Source: Atriophallophorus winterbourni
Lineage: Eukaryota > Platyhelminthes > Trematoda > Plagiorchiida > Microphallidae
Direction: 5' to 3'
Assembly: GCA_013407085.1 (NCBI GenBank)
Contig: JACCGJ010003302.1
Location: forward strand, 1 to 64,000
DNA length: 64,000 bases
Part shown: positions 32,233-43,429 of the stretch, in pieces
How positions within the stretch are numbered: position 1 is the stretch's first letter
How the letters are laid out: the number at the start of each line of letters is the position of its first letter
Made by a program: the position numbers and the translations under genes
Notes under the pieces: generated by a model
The model's database searches: none
Told to the model about the DNA's origin: nothing
Seen by the model: the letters and a program-made list of their open reading frames with translations, nothing else

Positions 32233-32553
32233 TGCTTTCATACATAAACTCAAACTTCGCTGAATTTGAACCTCGGGTCGCATTTTTGTCACAGAGATCA
32301 GATAGAATCACTGGTGCCCACAACTGATAATCGAAAAATTGTCCTGAGCCAAACAGAATTTGGGTCTGGTACACGGTATATACGCTGTGCTGTAGCGAAC
32401 CTTCTGTCCAGCACACTTGAATTTTTGGTAAGGTTTACGGTTGTTCACATTCTGTTTTTTGTTTTTGCGAAATATCCATCGCTTTTGATTACTTTTGGCT
32501 TGGTTAACTTACAGCTTTTTGGTTTAACGAATCTATTTTCGCACGAATTTCAC

Positions 32554-32622
32554 ATGTATATTCTACTCTTGAAATCGGTCAGTGAACAAGCATTTGCTCC
32601 ACACGATGATCCATATGTGCAG
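32554..32622 (+). CDS. UROS: UROS exon 1
   Basis: 23 codons from ATG to CAG, ending in phase 0 at a GTACAC donor. It encodes MYILLLK...DDPYVQ, the first beta strand of domain 1. The next intron is 32 nt. Confidence 0.9.
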
Positions 32623-35600
32623 GTACACTTTTCTCGTACCATATACGCTTTCAGATCCTTTCGAACGCTGGCTATAAAACAGGGCTGATTGAAACTTTGG
32701 ATTTCACTTATCATCTCTCCAACCTCACTCAATACTCATCATGGCGTGAAAATCACAGCGCTATAATTTTCACTAGCCCTCGCGCGGTATCTGCGTACGT
32801 TAAAGCTGGGTTGAAAGGTATTTTTTGTTCATTATCTACATTGCAGTCATTAGGACAACATTCGGATCTCTGTTTCGTTGTTGGGAAATCGACCGAAGCG
32901 CTCGGTACGTTTTCACGTTTTTTAACTCATCATTTTCAGCACGCAAAGCTGGCTTCAATGCAACCGGTTCACAAGCAGGTGATGCTGCGACGCTTTCGAA
33001 ATACATAATTGAAAATTATGCTTCAAGTATGTTTTCGTCGCTTTTACCGTGTTCAGAGCTAGTCAAACCTGTTTTGTTTCTTGCGGGAAATTTGCACATG
33101 AACCAATTGCCTTTGTATTTGGAACAGCATGGTAAATTCAGTGAATTGTTATGCAACGATAGGCGTCAAAGTGGATACTGTGATAGTCTATTCTACGGAA
33201 GAGAAAAATGGTCTAAAGGAACAGCTCCGTCTCAACCTCTGTGTAAGTAACTTAGTTGTAACGATTTTTTCTTCACTTTCTTGGTTTCTGTATTCAGTAT
33301 TTTCAAGTTTTTGCCGCAAATTGGTGGTTACAATACATTTCAATCTTGTGTATGCCCATGATTGTCTAAAATTCCAGTATTCATATCGTTCTGGTTAGTT
33401 TCTTTCTGAATTTTGCGCCTACATTTTTCATTGCGTCAATTTTTCTATCCTATTTGTATTGAGCCTTCATTTCAATAATTATTTTTCTACATAATATTTT
33501 ATACCCAGCCATTTTTATATACACTGCTTGATTATCATGATTCACTACTAGGATTTATTTTTGCCGGTATCCGATGCAACTGTACTTAATCTGACACTCA
33601 TTTCCACTACACGGTTCCAAAGGTTGTCATAACCGGGGGTGGCAGTGGCTCCCATTGTTTATAAAATGCTCCTATATGGCACGCGTCTCAAATAGCCTCT
33701 GACAACCAAGTCCAGCTTCTGGCCTGCACGAGTGGCTCCCAGGAGCCCGGAGGAACCGCTTCGACCAGCAGGAGAGGGGGGCGAAGGCGAGTGACTGGCG
33801 CCTGAAAACCAGTTTGTTTGGGGCAGATGGAGCTCGTTAGCCTGGGAGGGCATTTCATCTAAGGGAAGGAAAACCCTGATTTTCAACCTTCACTGCATAC
33901 GGGATAACCGATCGCGGGAAAGGCTTCGAGAGAAACCCCTGAGGAAAAATCTGAAACACCACCTCTTTCTGGCAGCTTCCTTCTTCCTTGCAGGTCGGAC
34001 TTGGTTGTGCAAAGGCTAGAGAAGCTAACTCGAACAAACGCCGAGTGGTGCTGGGATCGCCGCTTTGCACCCAAATTCCCAAGAATCTTCATTGAAGCCG
34101 ACTCATCCACCAGGAGGAGATAGTCGCACAAAAATACACGGATGAGGAATCCTGTAACATTTCTGTGCTGTGCGGATAACATCGTGCTAAATTGATTGGC
34201 CAACAGTGGTGAGCTGCATGCTGAAACACGCTGGAGTCTCACTACCATTTCTATTCCCCCCTCATATCTGTCTAAGCCTGGGCAACCTGACAGTATCTTA
34301 GCCCACGTGCAGTCTCTGACTGTGCGGCACTTTGCCTGGATCAGGCTTTTGCTTTCATACCATACCATACCGTATTACCAATCTTTCCGGTCCGGTGACG
34401 TTAGTGCGGATTCACCTTATTGTGATTGTGATTACTGCTTTAAGCCTTCTTAAACAAAAACAGCGAAATCACGTAACGACACTGCGATAGCTATTTACGA
34501 TGTATGCTTGTTTATTTTCCTGTGCGTTTGCTTCGGTCACCTGCTAGTCATCTCACCACTAAATGTTTGCGGTGCTGTTTGGCTTCGGTGACGCTCGCCT
34601 TGGTAATTTGAATGGTGCTACTTTCGGCATTCTCTGTGCTATCCCAGCCATTTTTGATCATTTCAGGAAGGAAACCCAATACCCGATTGCTTGGTTTATT
34701 TCAGCCCTTCGGGTGTAAACTTAACGGAAGATATACTCAAGAAAGAAGTTCAGCCTCACCGACCACAAGTCAAGGTATGATACAAATTTTTCCTCACATA
34801 GTATTTTCTTGTTCATAATGTTGATGAGACCGCGTTGGGGTGCAGTAGAACACTGCAGGTGAATGTTGCAAAACGCATTCCATGTGGTGGCACAATGTGA
34901 GCTAGCTTCTGTAATAAACTTTGTACATTTGTGTACACGTTGAAAAGCGGGACTATATAGTCCGTATAGTCCAAATTGAGAAACTTGGCACTTGAAATGA
35001 TGTGAACTTTCAAACGAGATGTGCCTTCACATAATGACATCAATCGCAATATCAAATTAAAAAGTCGAAATCAGGTATCCATTTGTCGTTGGGAATTCGG
35101 GCGATATGTTCTTGCAAACACATACAGATTGGCGCTCATAAAGTGCACGCAGTATGTTCACATAATCCCGGAAAACACTTGAACAACGAGATATAAGGGG
35201 GCATTTTGATCTACAGACTCAAATGCCCGTTCGGAATGTAAAAAGAAAGGTATTATCGGGTGCTGATAAGTATGTCACTTCTAACATCCGTCAAAAAGGA
35301 CATAATTAAAGCGAAACATTTCCTTTTCGCCTCGTTTTCACATCGAGGTATGTCAAACATTAAAAGTGCGGTCGACGGCCTCTCCCGCGACACAAGCTAG
35401 CTTGCTGCCCTCGGATCCGCGATCCCTTATATCTCTCCGGAGATAACAATATAGGAACGTATATTTCGTCGTGGAAAGCGATATTTTCTCTTCGTAATGC
35501 GTATTAGCCGATTTGTCATTTGCCAATAAACATAATCTCTTATCAGATTTTAAGTTGGGATTAATATTAGTGGTTGTTCTAACTACGCACATCCTACTAT

Positions 35601-37756
35601 TGCAAGTGATCCAATCAATTAACGAGGATTCCGCACTGAAATTTGGAGCACTGAGTTCTGTACTTATAGACGGATCATATTAGCGCGTTTCCGATAGACA
35701 TGAAATAACAACAGTGTAAATTTCTGAGTCAGTGCAGCCTATTTACCAATCTCTCTGAGTAAAAGTGCGAGGTTTCAGAAAGGGATCTGTGAATTCATGA
35801 ATGGAAGATGTTCCAACATGCTCAGAGCGGTCATTTCTAAGCCTGGAATTGAAAGAAGAAGAAGAAATGTTTCGAATGAATGGGTGGTGATTAGAAACAT
35901 TAATGCGTTTTCGCTAACCCGCCCTGCTGCATTCAGCAGGTAATGCGACCTTGTTTATCGTGCGCTAGGGCCGATGCACTATGGAGTTGCTTTTGTTGTT
36001 ACAATCATGGCTGTAATTCGGTCGGCATATTGCCGTGGGCGATGCCTAGATTGGAAAACTATTAGGGTTCTCGACCAAAGCTTTAGCAAGGCAGTGGGTT
36101 GGGTTGAATACAATTTTTCTCTGGCCTCAACTTATTGACCTTTTTGTGTAAGTTACTCAGGTGGAGCCTGGAGAGCATCATCATTATATCTCAGCGATTT
36201 GTAAAAGTACCCAACGGTCACACCACGTTAAGGTCCAGTCTCACTGCGATAGATAGATAGATAGATAGATAAATAGATAGGTAGTTAGATAGACATTGTG
36301 ATCACTCAGAACCTCCTATCTTTGTTAACGTTGCTGCCGTTTATTAAGATGCCTTCATTTGAAAACACAAGTGTATCACGTTATAACACAGATTCTTTAG
36401 TTAACTGTTAACTTTTTGATGTGATAAATAGATAAATTGTTTCAATGAATAGCATCGGGACCCCTCAAGAGAAGTGTCCTGATGGTGCTAGCACTCTGGC
36501 ACAGTATTAAGGTAAATGACTTCTCTGTTACTCTTCGCTTTTACTTGTATAAGAACCCGCTCACCATATCAGAACAGCATCCAAACACTACGGCTTTATA
36601 TCGATTTCATGTTTTCTTTTTGCTATTGCGAATGCACTATTTCTTTTTCAACTGTTAACGTTTCCCTGACCGTAGAAATCATCACTTCAGGTTGCAATCA
36701 GCTAGTGCACGTGTCGCTTGCACTTCAGTGACCTCATTCCTTCGCATCTGACTGCCTACCTTTCATGTTCACCTGTTAGGTTCACGTGTCTACCGTGTTT
36801 GCATTGCACTTTGCGCGCCATAATTCTATCCCTTAGTGCTGTCCGTTCGCTTGTAAGGTGGTTTCAGTTGTTTTACGGTTTCCGTCAGTTGTGGCCATCT
36901 GTTTTAATGCCGTTCCGGTGATTGGTCAACAGGGCGAACACACACAGCTAACAGCTTTTTCTAGTTCTCCTACTCCTATACTTACTTGTACTTGTGTGCG
37001 GCTATCTCCTCCTGGAGGATGAGTCGGCTTCAATGAAGATTCTTGGGAATTTGGGTACAAAGCGGCGTCCCCAGCACCACTCAGCGTTTGTTCGAGTCAG
37101 CTTCTCTAGCCTTTGCACAACCAAGTGCGACCTGCAAGGCAGCAGGGAGTTCCCAGAAAGAGGTGGCGTGTACCAACTAACCGTCTACCAGACTCTGTTT
37201 CAGGTTTTTCCTCAGGGTTTTCTCCCAAAGCCTTTCCCGCGATTGGGTATACCGCAAGGCAGCGGAGGTTTAAAATCAGGGTTTTCCTTCCCTTGGATGA
37301 AATGCCCTCCCAGGCTAACGAGCTACATCCTATACGTTCGTGGTTAACATTCTTTTTCTATTACGCTCATTCTTAGCGTCATAAATAGTAAAAAACGCCG
37401 ATGGTCAGCGTTCAATTCATTGTTAAACCCGTTAGCTATTTACCTGGCCGAAATTGATCACGGTTGGTGAAGCGTACTGTGCTGATATTATTCCTCTGAA
37501 CTCTGGGCTAGCAGCCTCGAACTCATTTCGTTCCATCATTTCAATTCAAGCACCGTTAATCATACCACGGCCTGTTTGTTAATTTTCTTACATCTACCGA
37601 GCTGACTCACTGTAACCGCCTCCTTCACAGCTGATCGCAATGGGCCCGTCTACTAAATCAAAGCTAGAAGAGTTGGGCTTGATCGTTAACGCATTGGCGC
37701 GTTCCCCGCAGCCATCCGGTTTGTTGGACGCCGTCAAACAGCTTAACAATGTCTAA
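32554..37756 (+). CDS. UROS: Uroporphyrinogen-III synthase, six exons, 274 residues
   Basis: UROS closes linear hydroxymethylbilane into uroporphyrinogen III, flipping ring D; it is a cytosolic haem-pathway step. The gene was assembled by eye from exons 32,554-32,622, 32,655-32,904, 32,940-33,131, 33,163-33,242, 34,667-34,774 and 37,631-37,756. Phases agree at every junction and all introns are GT-AG. The 825-nt sum gives 274 residues, close to animal enzymes of about 265. Family signatures in order are MYILLLK at the start, DDPYVQ, IIFTSPRAV, CFVVGKSTEAL, LFLAGN, VIVYSTEE, VYFSPSGV and LIAMGPSTKSKLEELGL. The start ATG at 32,554 matches the family N-terminus. No other haem gene is nearby. A promoter was not identified. 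Confidence 0.92.
32655..32904 (+). CDS. UROS: UROS exon 2
   Basis: Begins after TTTCAG and ends in phase 1 at a GTACG donor. It carries NAGYKTGLIETL, IIFTSPRAV (substrate cleft) and CFVVGKSTEAL. A GT...AG-like 29-nt stretch (32,818-32,846) lies inside but would shift the frame if removed; the RAV-to-VVG spacing fits the family when it is kept. Confidence 0.85.
32940..33131 (+). CDS. UROS: UROS exon 3
   Basis: Starts after TTTTCAG and ends in phase 1 at GTAAAT. It encodes RKAGFNATG, DAATLSKYI and PVLFLAGNLHMNQLP, the second domain with the hinge return. The preceding intron is 35 nt and the following one 31 nt. Confidence 0.9.
33163..33242 (+). CDS. UROS: UROS exon 4
   Basis: Begins after CGATAG and ends in phase 0 at GTAAGT. 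It encodes VKVDTVIVYSTEEKNGLKE, the strand leading back to domain 1. A 1424-nt intron follows. Confidence 0.88.
33632..34372 (-). mobile_element. Composite of repeat A and RTE 3' region, in UROS intron 4
   Basis: Read on the minus strand it starts with repeat A (34,372-34,176), then a body around 34,130-33,840 shared with 36,990-37,340, then a tail segment (33,870-33,640) shared with the 3' region of the RTE element at 50,185-50,440. No long ORF. This looks like a non-autonomous retroposon borrowing an RTE 3' end. It is entirely intronic. Confidence 0.6.
34176..34372 (-). repeat. Repeat A, copy in UROS intron 4
   Basis: About 195 bp. On the plus strand the right end is TTTGCCTGGATCAGGC followed by a short CATAC-type repeat, and the left end is ATCGTGCTAAATTG. 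Confidence 0.75.
34667..34774 (+). CDS. UROS: UROS exon 5
   Basis: 36 codons after TTTCAG, ending at GTATGA. It encodes LVYFSPSGVNL and the following helix, matching the FFSPSG signature. A 2856-nt intron follows. Confidence 0.9.
34775..36985. other. UROS intron 5, left part
   Basis: No coding exon was recognised. It holds only short frames without known motifs and a GATA microsatellite. No tRNA or repeat family could be assigned. Confidence 0.4.
36248..36292 (+). repeat. GATA microsatellite
   Basis: Perfect to slightly interrupted (GATA)n over about 45 bp. Confidence 0.9.
36990..37340 (+). repeat. Fragment of the composite retroposon body
   Basis: Matches the reverse complement of about 33,835-34,130, from GTGCGGCTATCTCCTCCTGG to GCCCTCCCAGGCTAACGAGC, with small insertions. 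It lies in UROS intron 5 in opposite orientation to the intron 4 copy. Confidence 0.7.
37631..37756 (+). CDS. UROS: UROS exon 6 with stop
   Basis: Begins after CTTCACAG and ends with TAA at 37,754-37,756. It encodes LIAMGPSTKSKLEELGL, equivalent to AAIGPTTARALAAQGL in animal enzymes, then a short helix with an ARSPQPSGLLDAV pattern. Confidence 0.92.
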   Translation: MIAMGPSTKSKLEELGLIVNALARSPQPSGLLDAVKQLNNV

Positions 37757-38360
37757 GCTGGGCTAGTCTGTTCGTATTCGCGGACTTTTATACTTGTTTT
37801 CCTTTCTCAACCGCCAGTATTGTTATAGCGTATTTCATCCTAGATTATTGTTCTATTTTTGCCCTCTGCTCAATCTCGTCCAATTGACTTGTAGCTAGAA
37901 TCCTTTTGTACTTTATCTCATTCATCCGTTCTCCTGTGGGTGATGGATTTGGTCAGCCCACTTTGTCACGTCTAGGCCATTATTTTTCGATGATACGATT
38001 TTATTTTTAATTGATTCTTTTTTCATCTTTCCTCATCAATTTTGTTTCTTTGTGGAATTGAAGTCTGCTTTTCAACTCGCCCAACTAAACAAATAAATTG
38101 TGCTAATGATCCGGGTGATATTCGAATTCTTGTTATTCAATTTGCTTGCTTCGGTTCCGTTACAATCGCTAGTTTCCTAATTATAATAAGCATGCAATCC
38201 TAATTCTCTATCATCGAACGGTCGAACGTTAAATTAAATGCTCTCACTATTACACCGTCAATGTTTGTATTTATTGTAACTATTGGATCATCTCTGTTAG
38301 TCGCCATGTCATTTTCTACAAAGGCATTTGACTACTGTGGTGCTAATGCTTTTGAGGTGT
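37757..38360. other. UROS 3' flank, no further gene
   Basis: Contains the presumed UROS 3' UTR. An AATAAA lies near 38,091, about 335 bp after the stop, and could be the polyadenylation signal. Confidence 0.4.
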
Positions 38361-38364
38361 ACAC

Positions 38365-38560
38365 TGCACGGCGGCGTGCTAAATTGGTTGGCCACCGGTA
38401 GTGAACTGCATGCTGAAATACGCTGGAGTCTCACTACCAATTCTATTTTTTCACATCTATCTAGGCCTTGGCAACCTGACAGTATTTTAGCCCACGTGCA
38501 GTCTATGACTGTTCCCCACTTTGCCTGGATCAGGCTTGTGCTTTCATACATACGTACAGT
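38365..38560 (-). repeat. Repeat A, copy
   Basis: About 195 bp, minus orientation, ending at the right with TTTGCCTGGATCAGGCTTGTGC and a CATAC short repeat. Confidence 0.75.
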
Positions 38561-38679
38561 TCCCCATGTTCGCACACTTACCACCGATAATGAGTTACGA
38601 GAGAGTGTGTGCTTTAGTCTTGTTACCGTGATTGTTATTCCAATCTTCCGCCTAGTCCAGTGCACACTCACTCTATCTT

Positions 38680-40260
38680 GATCCACTTACAGTCTATAGG
38701 ACAACATAGAAGATTAAGCAAACACTCCCAGAATTGGCGGCCTTGGAGTAAGCATCTTCTTGAGAATCCTTTTGGTTCTCAATATAATGCAGGACGAAGA
38801 CGTGTCAGAAATAATCTTGAACGTAGCATTCGATCAGATGGGGAAGCGTGAATGCTGCAAAAAATTGAGGAAATTGAGGTAGCCAGCAATTCACGTAACG
38901 TTTAAAGTCGGTTCCAGTTAATTTGATCTACAGGTTCTAAAACCATTGGAGTCATCAAGACAAAAAACGATTGTGCCTTAGTCACTAACAGAGTGCCGCT
39001 TGTCCCGTTGGATGGAGCATTTTCATGAGCAATTTAGCTGACCAGCAGCAGATGACCCATTGCTTTCTATTCCGTATTGTGAACCCTGTTCAATTGATTT
39101 AACGGCTCCGAGCCACGCAGAAAGCAAGCTCAATTTTGAGTCAATACAAAGATTCAAGGCAGCCGGTCCTGATGGACGGGCCCCGGTTCTGTACATGGCG
39201 TATTGCGATATTCGATTAAGCACTAGTTGACCTTCCCCTTCACTTATGGGACACGGAAACTATTCCCCATTGTGTGGAGAATCTATGAGTATTCGTGTTC
39301 AATATGTCTCTGGTGCGTCGCTTTATACGGAATTAAGTATTCGGGAACAACAAGCAGGATTTCGGCTTGCAGGCTGTGTCGATCACATATTCACTCTTCG
39401 GCAAGCCCTAGAACCACCATGCTGATAGAGAGCCTACTATAGCGGTCTTTCTTGATTTTAACGGTGCCTTTGATTCTGTCAATAGGAACGCATTATTAAA
39501 TGCCTTGTTACACAAAGGTTTCCCACAAAAGTACGTGAACATAGTTCGGGGCGCTTTATTCCTACAGTTCTGGTGTTCAATTTTGTAATTTAGGCTATAA
39601 TGGATGCATTTAATGTAGGCGTAGCGACACCGGCTATCCTGGTAGGCAGCGATAAGAAACTTGATATAAATTATGCTGACGACGTAGTTATACTTTTCAA
39701 TTTCTATATGGATGCTCAGTCTAATTCAGAGCCATGCCATCCTTCGGTATTCGGTTTGCAGCTTCCAAGTGCAAACTTCTATTACGGAATATTGATGCGA
39801 TCGAAACAGCGCTAATTCTTAATAATGAAGAACTAGCGACTGCAGATTCTATTACCTATTTGGGTAGTTGCATTATTAGTAGAGCTACGATAGCTTTTCG
39901 TAACTTGCGACATCTGTGGCGTCAGAGAGGCTTGTCTCTAAAGCTCAAGACAGACTCCATTAGGCTGAAGTACGCGCGGTCTTACTCTACGGATATTAAA
40001 CCTGGACACTGAGAAAAAAAGAAATAAGACGTCTACTGGTTTTCAACAATCGTTGTCTGCGTATCACCATCGGATACGTAACGCAGCTATCGGTAACATA
40101 ATCTTTGTTAGCGACGTAGATGTCGAAAAAATGCTATCATACATCGTCTTCGCTGGTTAAGCCACTTATTGAAAATAAAAAATCATCGTTTTACTAACGC
40201 GGATTTATTTGCAACTCCTAACTCCGAATGGTGTCACTTTGACTCTGTGTTTGGATGTAT
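38680..40260 (+). pseudogene. RTE-type LINE reverse transcriptase, decayed
   Basis: Plus-strand reading across shifts shows IQRFKAAGPDGRAPVLY near 39,150, REQQAGFRLAGCVDHIFTL near 39,345, TIAVFLDFNGAFDSVNR near 39,440, INYADDVVIL near 39,670 (YADD box), SFGIRFAASKCKLLL near 39,740, FRNLRHLWRQRGL near 39,900 and RRLLVFNNRCLRI near 40,030. The [11 protein letters not shown] block is missing. The motif set is that of the RTE clade. Confidence 0.75.
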
Positions 40261-42410
40261 GTGAATTCAAATACTCTATGAAGATCGCTTAGTATGATGT
40301 TATTAGATTGTCGTTTTATCTTGAATTTTGCTCCGATGGTGGGGTGAACGGTTGCATCGAACCAGTGATGTGTCGGTGATAAACTATTTTAACGGTTTAT
40401 TGACTTCTCACGCAATCGCGGAGGATAGCTGAAAGCTGGATACACGGTGTTGGATTATAGCCAAGCACCGTGCTGGCACATTAGTACAATAATTGTGTCA
40501 ACAAAACTTAATAGTTTAATTCGAAAATTGTCAATAGCCGAATTCTCTGGCCTAACCGGTAACCCATTAAAACCTATCTTGGTGTAATTTCATACTAGCT
40601 TTTTAATCAGTTTATGCGACGTTGCTTGGCGATTTCTCTAAGTCGTGCAAAGCATAAGGCACTCATGTAGCTTTTAGTCGCTTTTTAATCCGATTCGATG
40701 TGACAATGCCGCCTGATTGTGATATTCCATCCACACAGATGCAAACTCGTTACTTTACTAATACGCGCTATTGGTTAGGTTAGTAACAAACAATCCTAAT
40801 AGTTGCTTTGCCATTACACTCATCTAAATCTACCTAAACTGGGTAATTCCAATAATGAGCGTAGTAAAGCACATCAAATACAGAAACTAATGCGCGTTAA
40901 TGTGAAGAATACTCCACAGTGCGTTTTTATTCCCCCGTTATTTACGGGTGGCAAATATGTGATGAGAATTTCCAATTGGGACGAAAACATTTCATTTTAC
41001 TAGTTCAAATAAAAAACAACCTTGTGCAAGACAAAAACCGGTTTGCTTTCCGGATCGCTTGGCAAGTGTCTGTTTTGTTAATTATTTCTCAGGTGTATAA
41101 ATAGGCTATCCTAAAAATATACAAGTTTTACGCACATTCGCTGTCTCGGTTCCTCTTTCTATGAATCGATACATGCACTTTGCCATTTTCACTTCGTTCT
41201 ACTTGGTAGATTTCGCTTTCTCGCTGTTTTCAAGTACTATAGCGCTGGTATTCATACCCTAATTATATTGAGGTCCTTTTTACACCTTTTACTTGCACAT
41301 CGTGACGTTTTTTAAAGTAAACCAGAATTAAATCGTTAAACTATCAAAGGTTTTTCTGCGAAACTTGTCTCATAAAAATCCCCAGTATGTCGTTCCCAAT
41401 ATTTCCATCACCTTATATTTGCTTCCTGTCTTACCGCTGTCATGTACTCGCCGTTCATGTGGACAAGCGAATGTCGTATGAAAGAACTCACAGAACAAGT
41501 TTTCTGAGCATTCTGGCTTTGAAATAAGTTTAGAGCTTCAAGACATGCGGGACATTAACGTACCGTCCAAATATCACGAGATTAGGAGTCTGTGTGTGTG
41601 ATAGAGAAAGTTCGAATATGTTAGCATAATTTCTTTCTAAATGTTCACGGGCTTTTATGCTGCATTCGCTTGCCTCATAGTTGGTCGTTAGTATTCTTTG
41701 CAATCCATTTTAGTTGAACACCGACGATCATTGATTTGTGATCGAGAAGTGTACTTTAGTGAGATGTCTCCCGAGCCCCTCATGTCACACGGTCCTTTGC
41801 TCCGTAATCTAGATTAACCTTCCACTGTCACCCGTATTGATAAAGAAACTTGTTGCGACTATACTTTAATTTTGGGTAGTTAAAGAACTTTAATACATAC
41901 TTTCTGTTTATGATACAATTGTCTCCAGTATTCTCGGTTCTTGCGTCTTCAGAGAATTGTTGTTAATTTTCCCATTGCATCTCCTATGGTTGGATCCTTG
42001 AAAAAGCAAACCGCGTGATTTATCAGGTGATGAAAATAATAATCGGAAAATAACAGGAAACATGATAGACGCATGAAAATGCATTGTTTCTATTCTGTGG
42101 GACTGATTCAGGGGTAGCCTACCACAGACTAGCTAAGAGAATGGTGTGATCTATGTTTAAATTCAAGTGTATGCATATTAGCTAAAATTTTCAATTGGGA
42201 ATGCTATCGTTCCGATCAGCGGTTTCTTGGCATATCCGATGTAGTTCGTATGATTTACTCGTCCCTTAATGTTTAAATAGTGAACACCGACGATGCATGG
42301 ATCAACTTTTGCTTCCGTGTCGTTATTTCATTTTTATACATAAGTCTTCTCGTATTTCATTTTTACACTATGCTACACGCATTATGTTACCCTGATATTT
42401 TCGAAAAGAA
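40261..42410. other. Intergenic, no gene recognised
   Basis: AT-rich DNA between the RTE fragment and the first hammerhead motif. Two frames of 61-66 codons near 40,800-41,100 have no recognisable motif. A terminal exon of the minus-strand calcium sensor could lie here but was not identified. Confidence 0.4.
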
Positions 42411-42416
42411 CCTGAT

Positions 42417-42472
42417 CTTACTGTCTCCACCTGATGACGGCAAACAGCCAGAAACCGGTAGTGGTGTGTAAG
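42417..42472 (+). ncRNA. Hammerhead ribozyme motif, copy 1
   Basis: Type I layout. Stem I is formed by CTTAC...CCAC (42,417-42,430) with GTGG...GTAAG (42,461-42,472). The core CTGATGA is at 42,431-42,437. Stem II is GGC/GCC around an AAACA loop. GAAA is at 42,451-42,454, and a very short stem III (ACCGGT) is followed by A at the cleavage position. The only core-adjacent fault is C·A at the stem II base (10.1/11.1), where G-C or C-G is usual. Short stem III hammerheads are known in Penelope-like and other animal retroelements. No coding partner lies beside it. Confidence 0.7.
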
Positions 42473-42479
42473 GGATGGG

Positions 42480-43425
42480 GATGCGAGCAACACAATACAT
42501 TGGTATATTAGATTCACTTTTTCTTAGTTTTGTCGGAAGTGGCCTCAGTCCTGCTTAGTTCGAATTTTCTATATTCTCAACTTCCCTCGAGTCCGTGAGT
42601 CGTAATCATGACGCAGCACTGGGGCCAGTCAAAGTGCCAAGCGCTTCTTTGGTGCTATGCCTGCGAAATTCGTTAAGTCTCAAGCTACGTCATAAAACGC
42701 CGTTCCTAATTCAAGTAATTAGGCTTGAAAATCACCATAAATGAAATCTAGACATATGTAGACTACATCATTTGTGGTGGCCCCCAACTTGCGATTTTGC
42801 GTGAAATGCTAATCGTTCATAGGGGTTCATCGATTGACCCAAATTCGTCAGATAAATCTGCCATACGCTTCAAATGTTGGCTGCAATATAAATAATAGCG
42901 AATTCAATGTTACATTATTGCGTGCACGTTTTATGAACAAACTTTTCAAAGTTCGCTCAATGTTGTTACTACTGAGCCGTTATCCTTATCTCACAAAACC
43001 TCCAGCTTTGTTATGGATGTGATTTAGGTTCTAAAATTAGCATAACCTCAATCCCGATTAAATCGAAAAGCAGAGCGCTGAGATTCTCTATGCTTTAAAA
43101 CCAGCATCCATATTAACAATAAAATAAACGTAAACGTATACACCGTAAACGATCTACGATTTATCTATGTCTTGTTTATATTTAAACAAGTATAGATGGG
43201 TCAGGTATAAAATTTTCGTGTTTGGCCTTTTCCGTGCGACGATAATCAAATGTTCATTTTGTTATCTTTTGTATTTACCTATTAAACCGTGTAAGTTAAT
43301 CGAATTAGATTGTATTTTTACTTATTAATTACTCACTGTATTCGTTTTCCTATCGATCTTCGGGTTCAGTTACCCGTCCGTTCCTTTATCGATCGACTTA
43401 ACTCTGCATAGCTGCAACTTATATA
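42480..43425. other. Intergenic, no gene recognised
   Basis: About 100 bp after the hammerhead motif are shared loosely with the other two copies. The remainder is AT-rich and featureless. Confidence 0.4.
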
Positions 43426-43429
43426 CACT

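Noticed and set aside
37081..37110. TTCGAGTC near 37,092 as a tRNA B box
   Set aside because: There is no A box at the right spacing and no cloverleaf; the sequence belongs to the dispersed composite retroposon.
42870..42900. Possible terminal exon of the calcium sensor (acceptor ATATTGCAG, ten codons then stop, minus strand)
   Set aside because: The residues (PTFEAYGRFI) do not resemble the KChIP C-terminal helix. The phase fits, but such a short frame is expected by chance.
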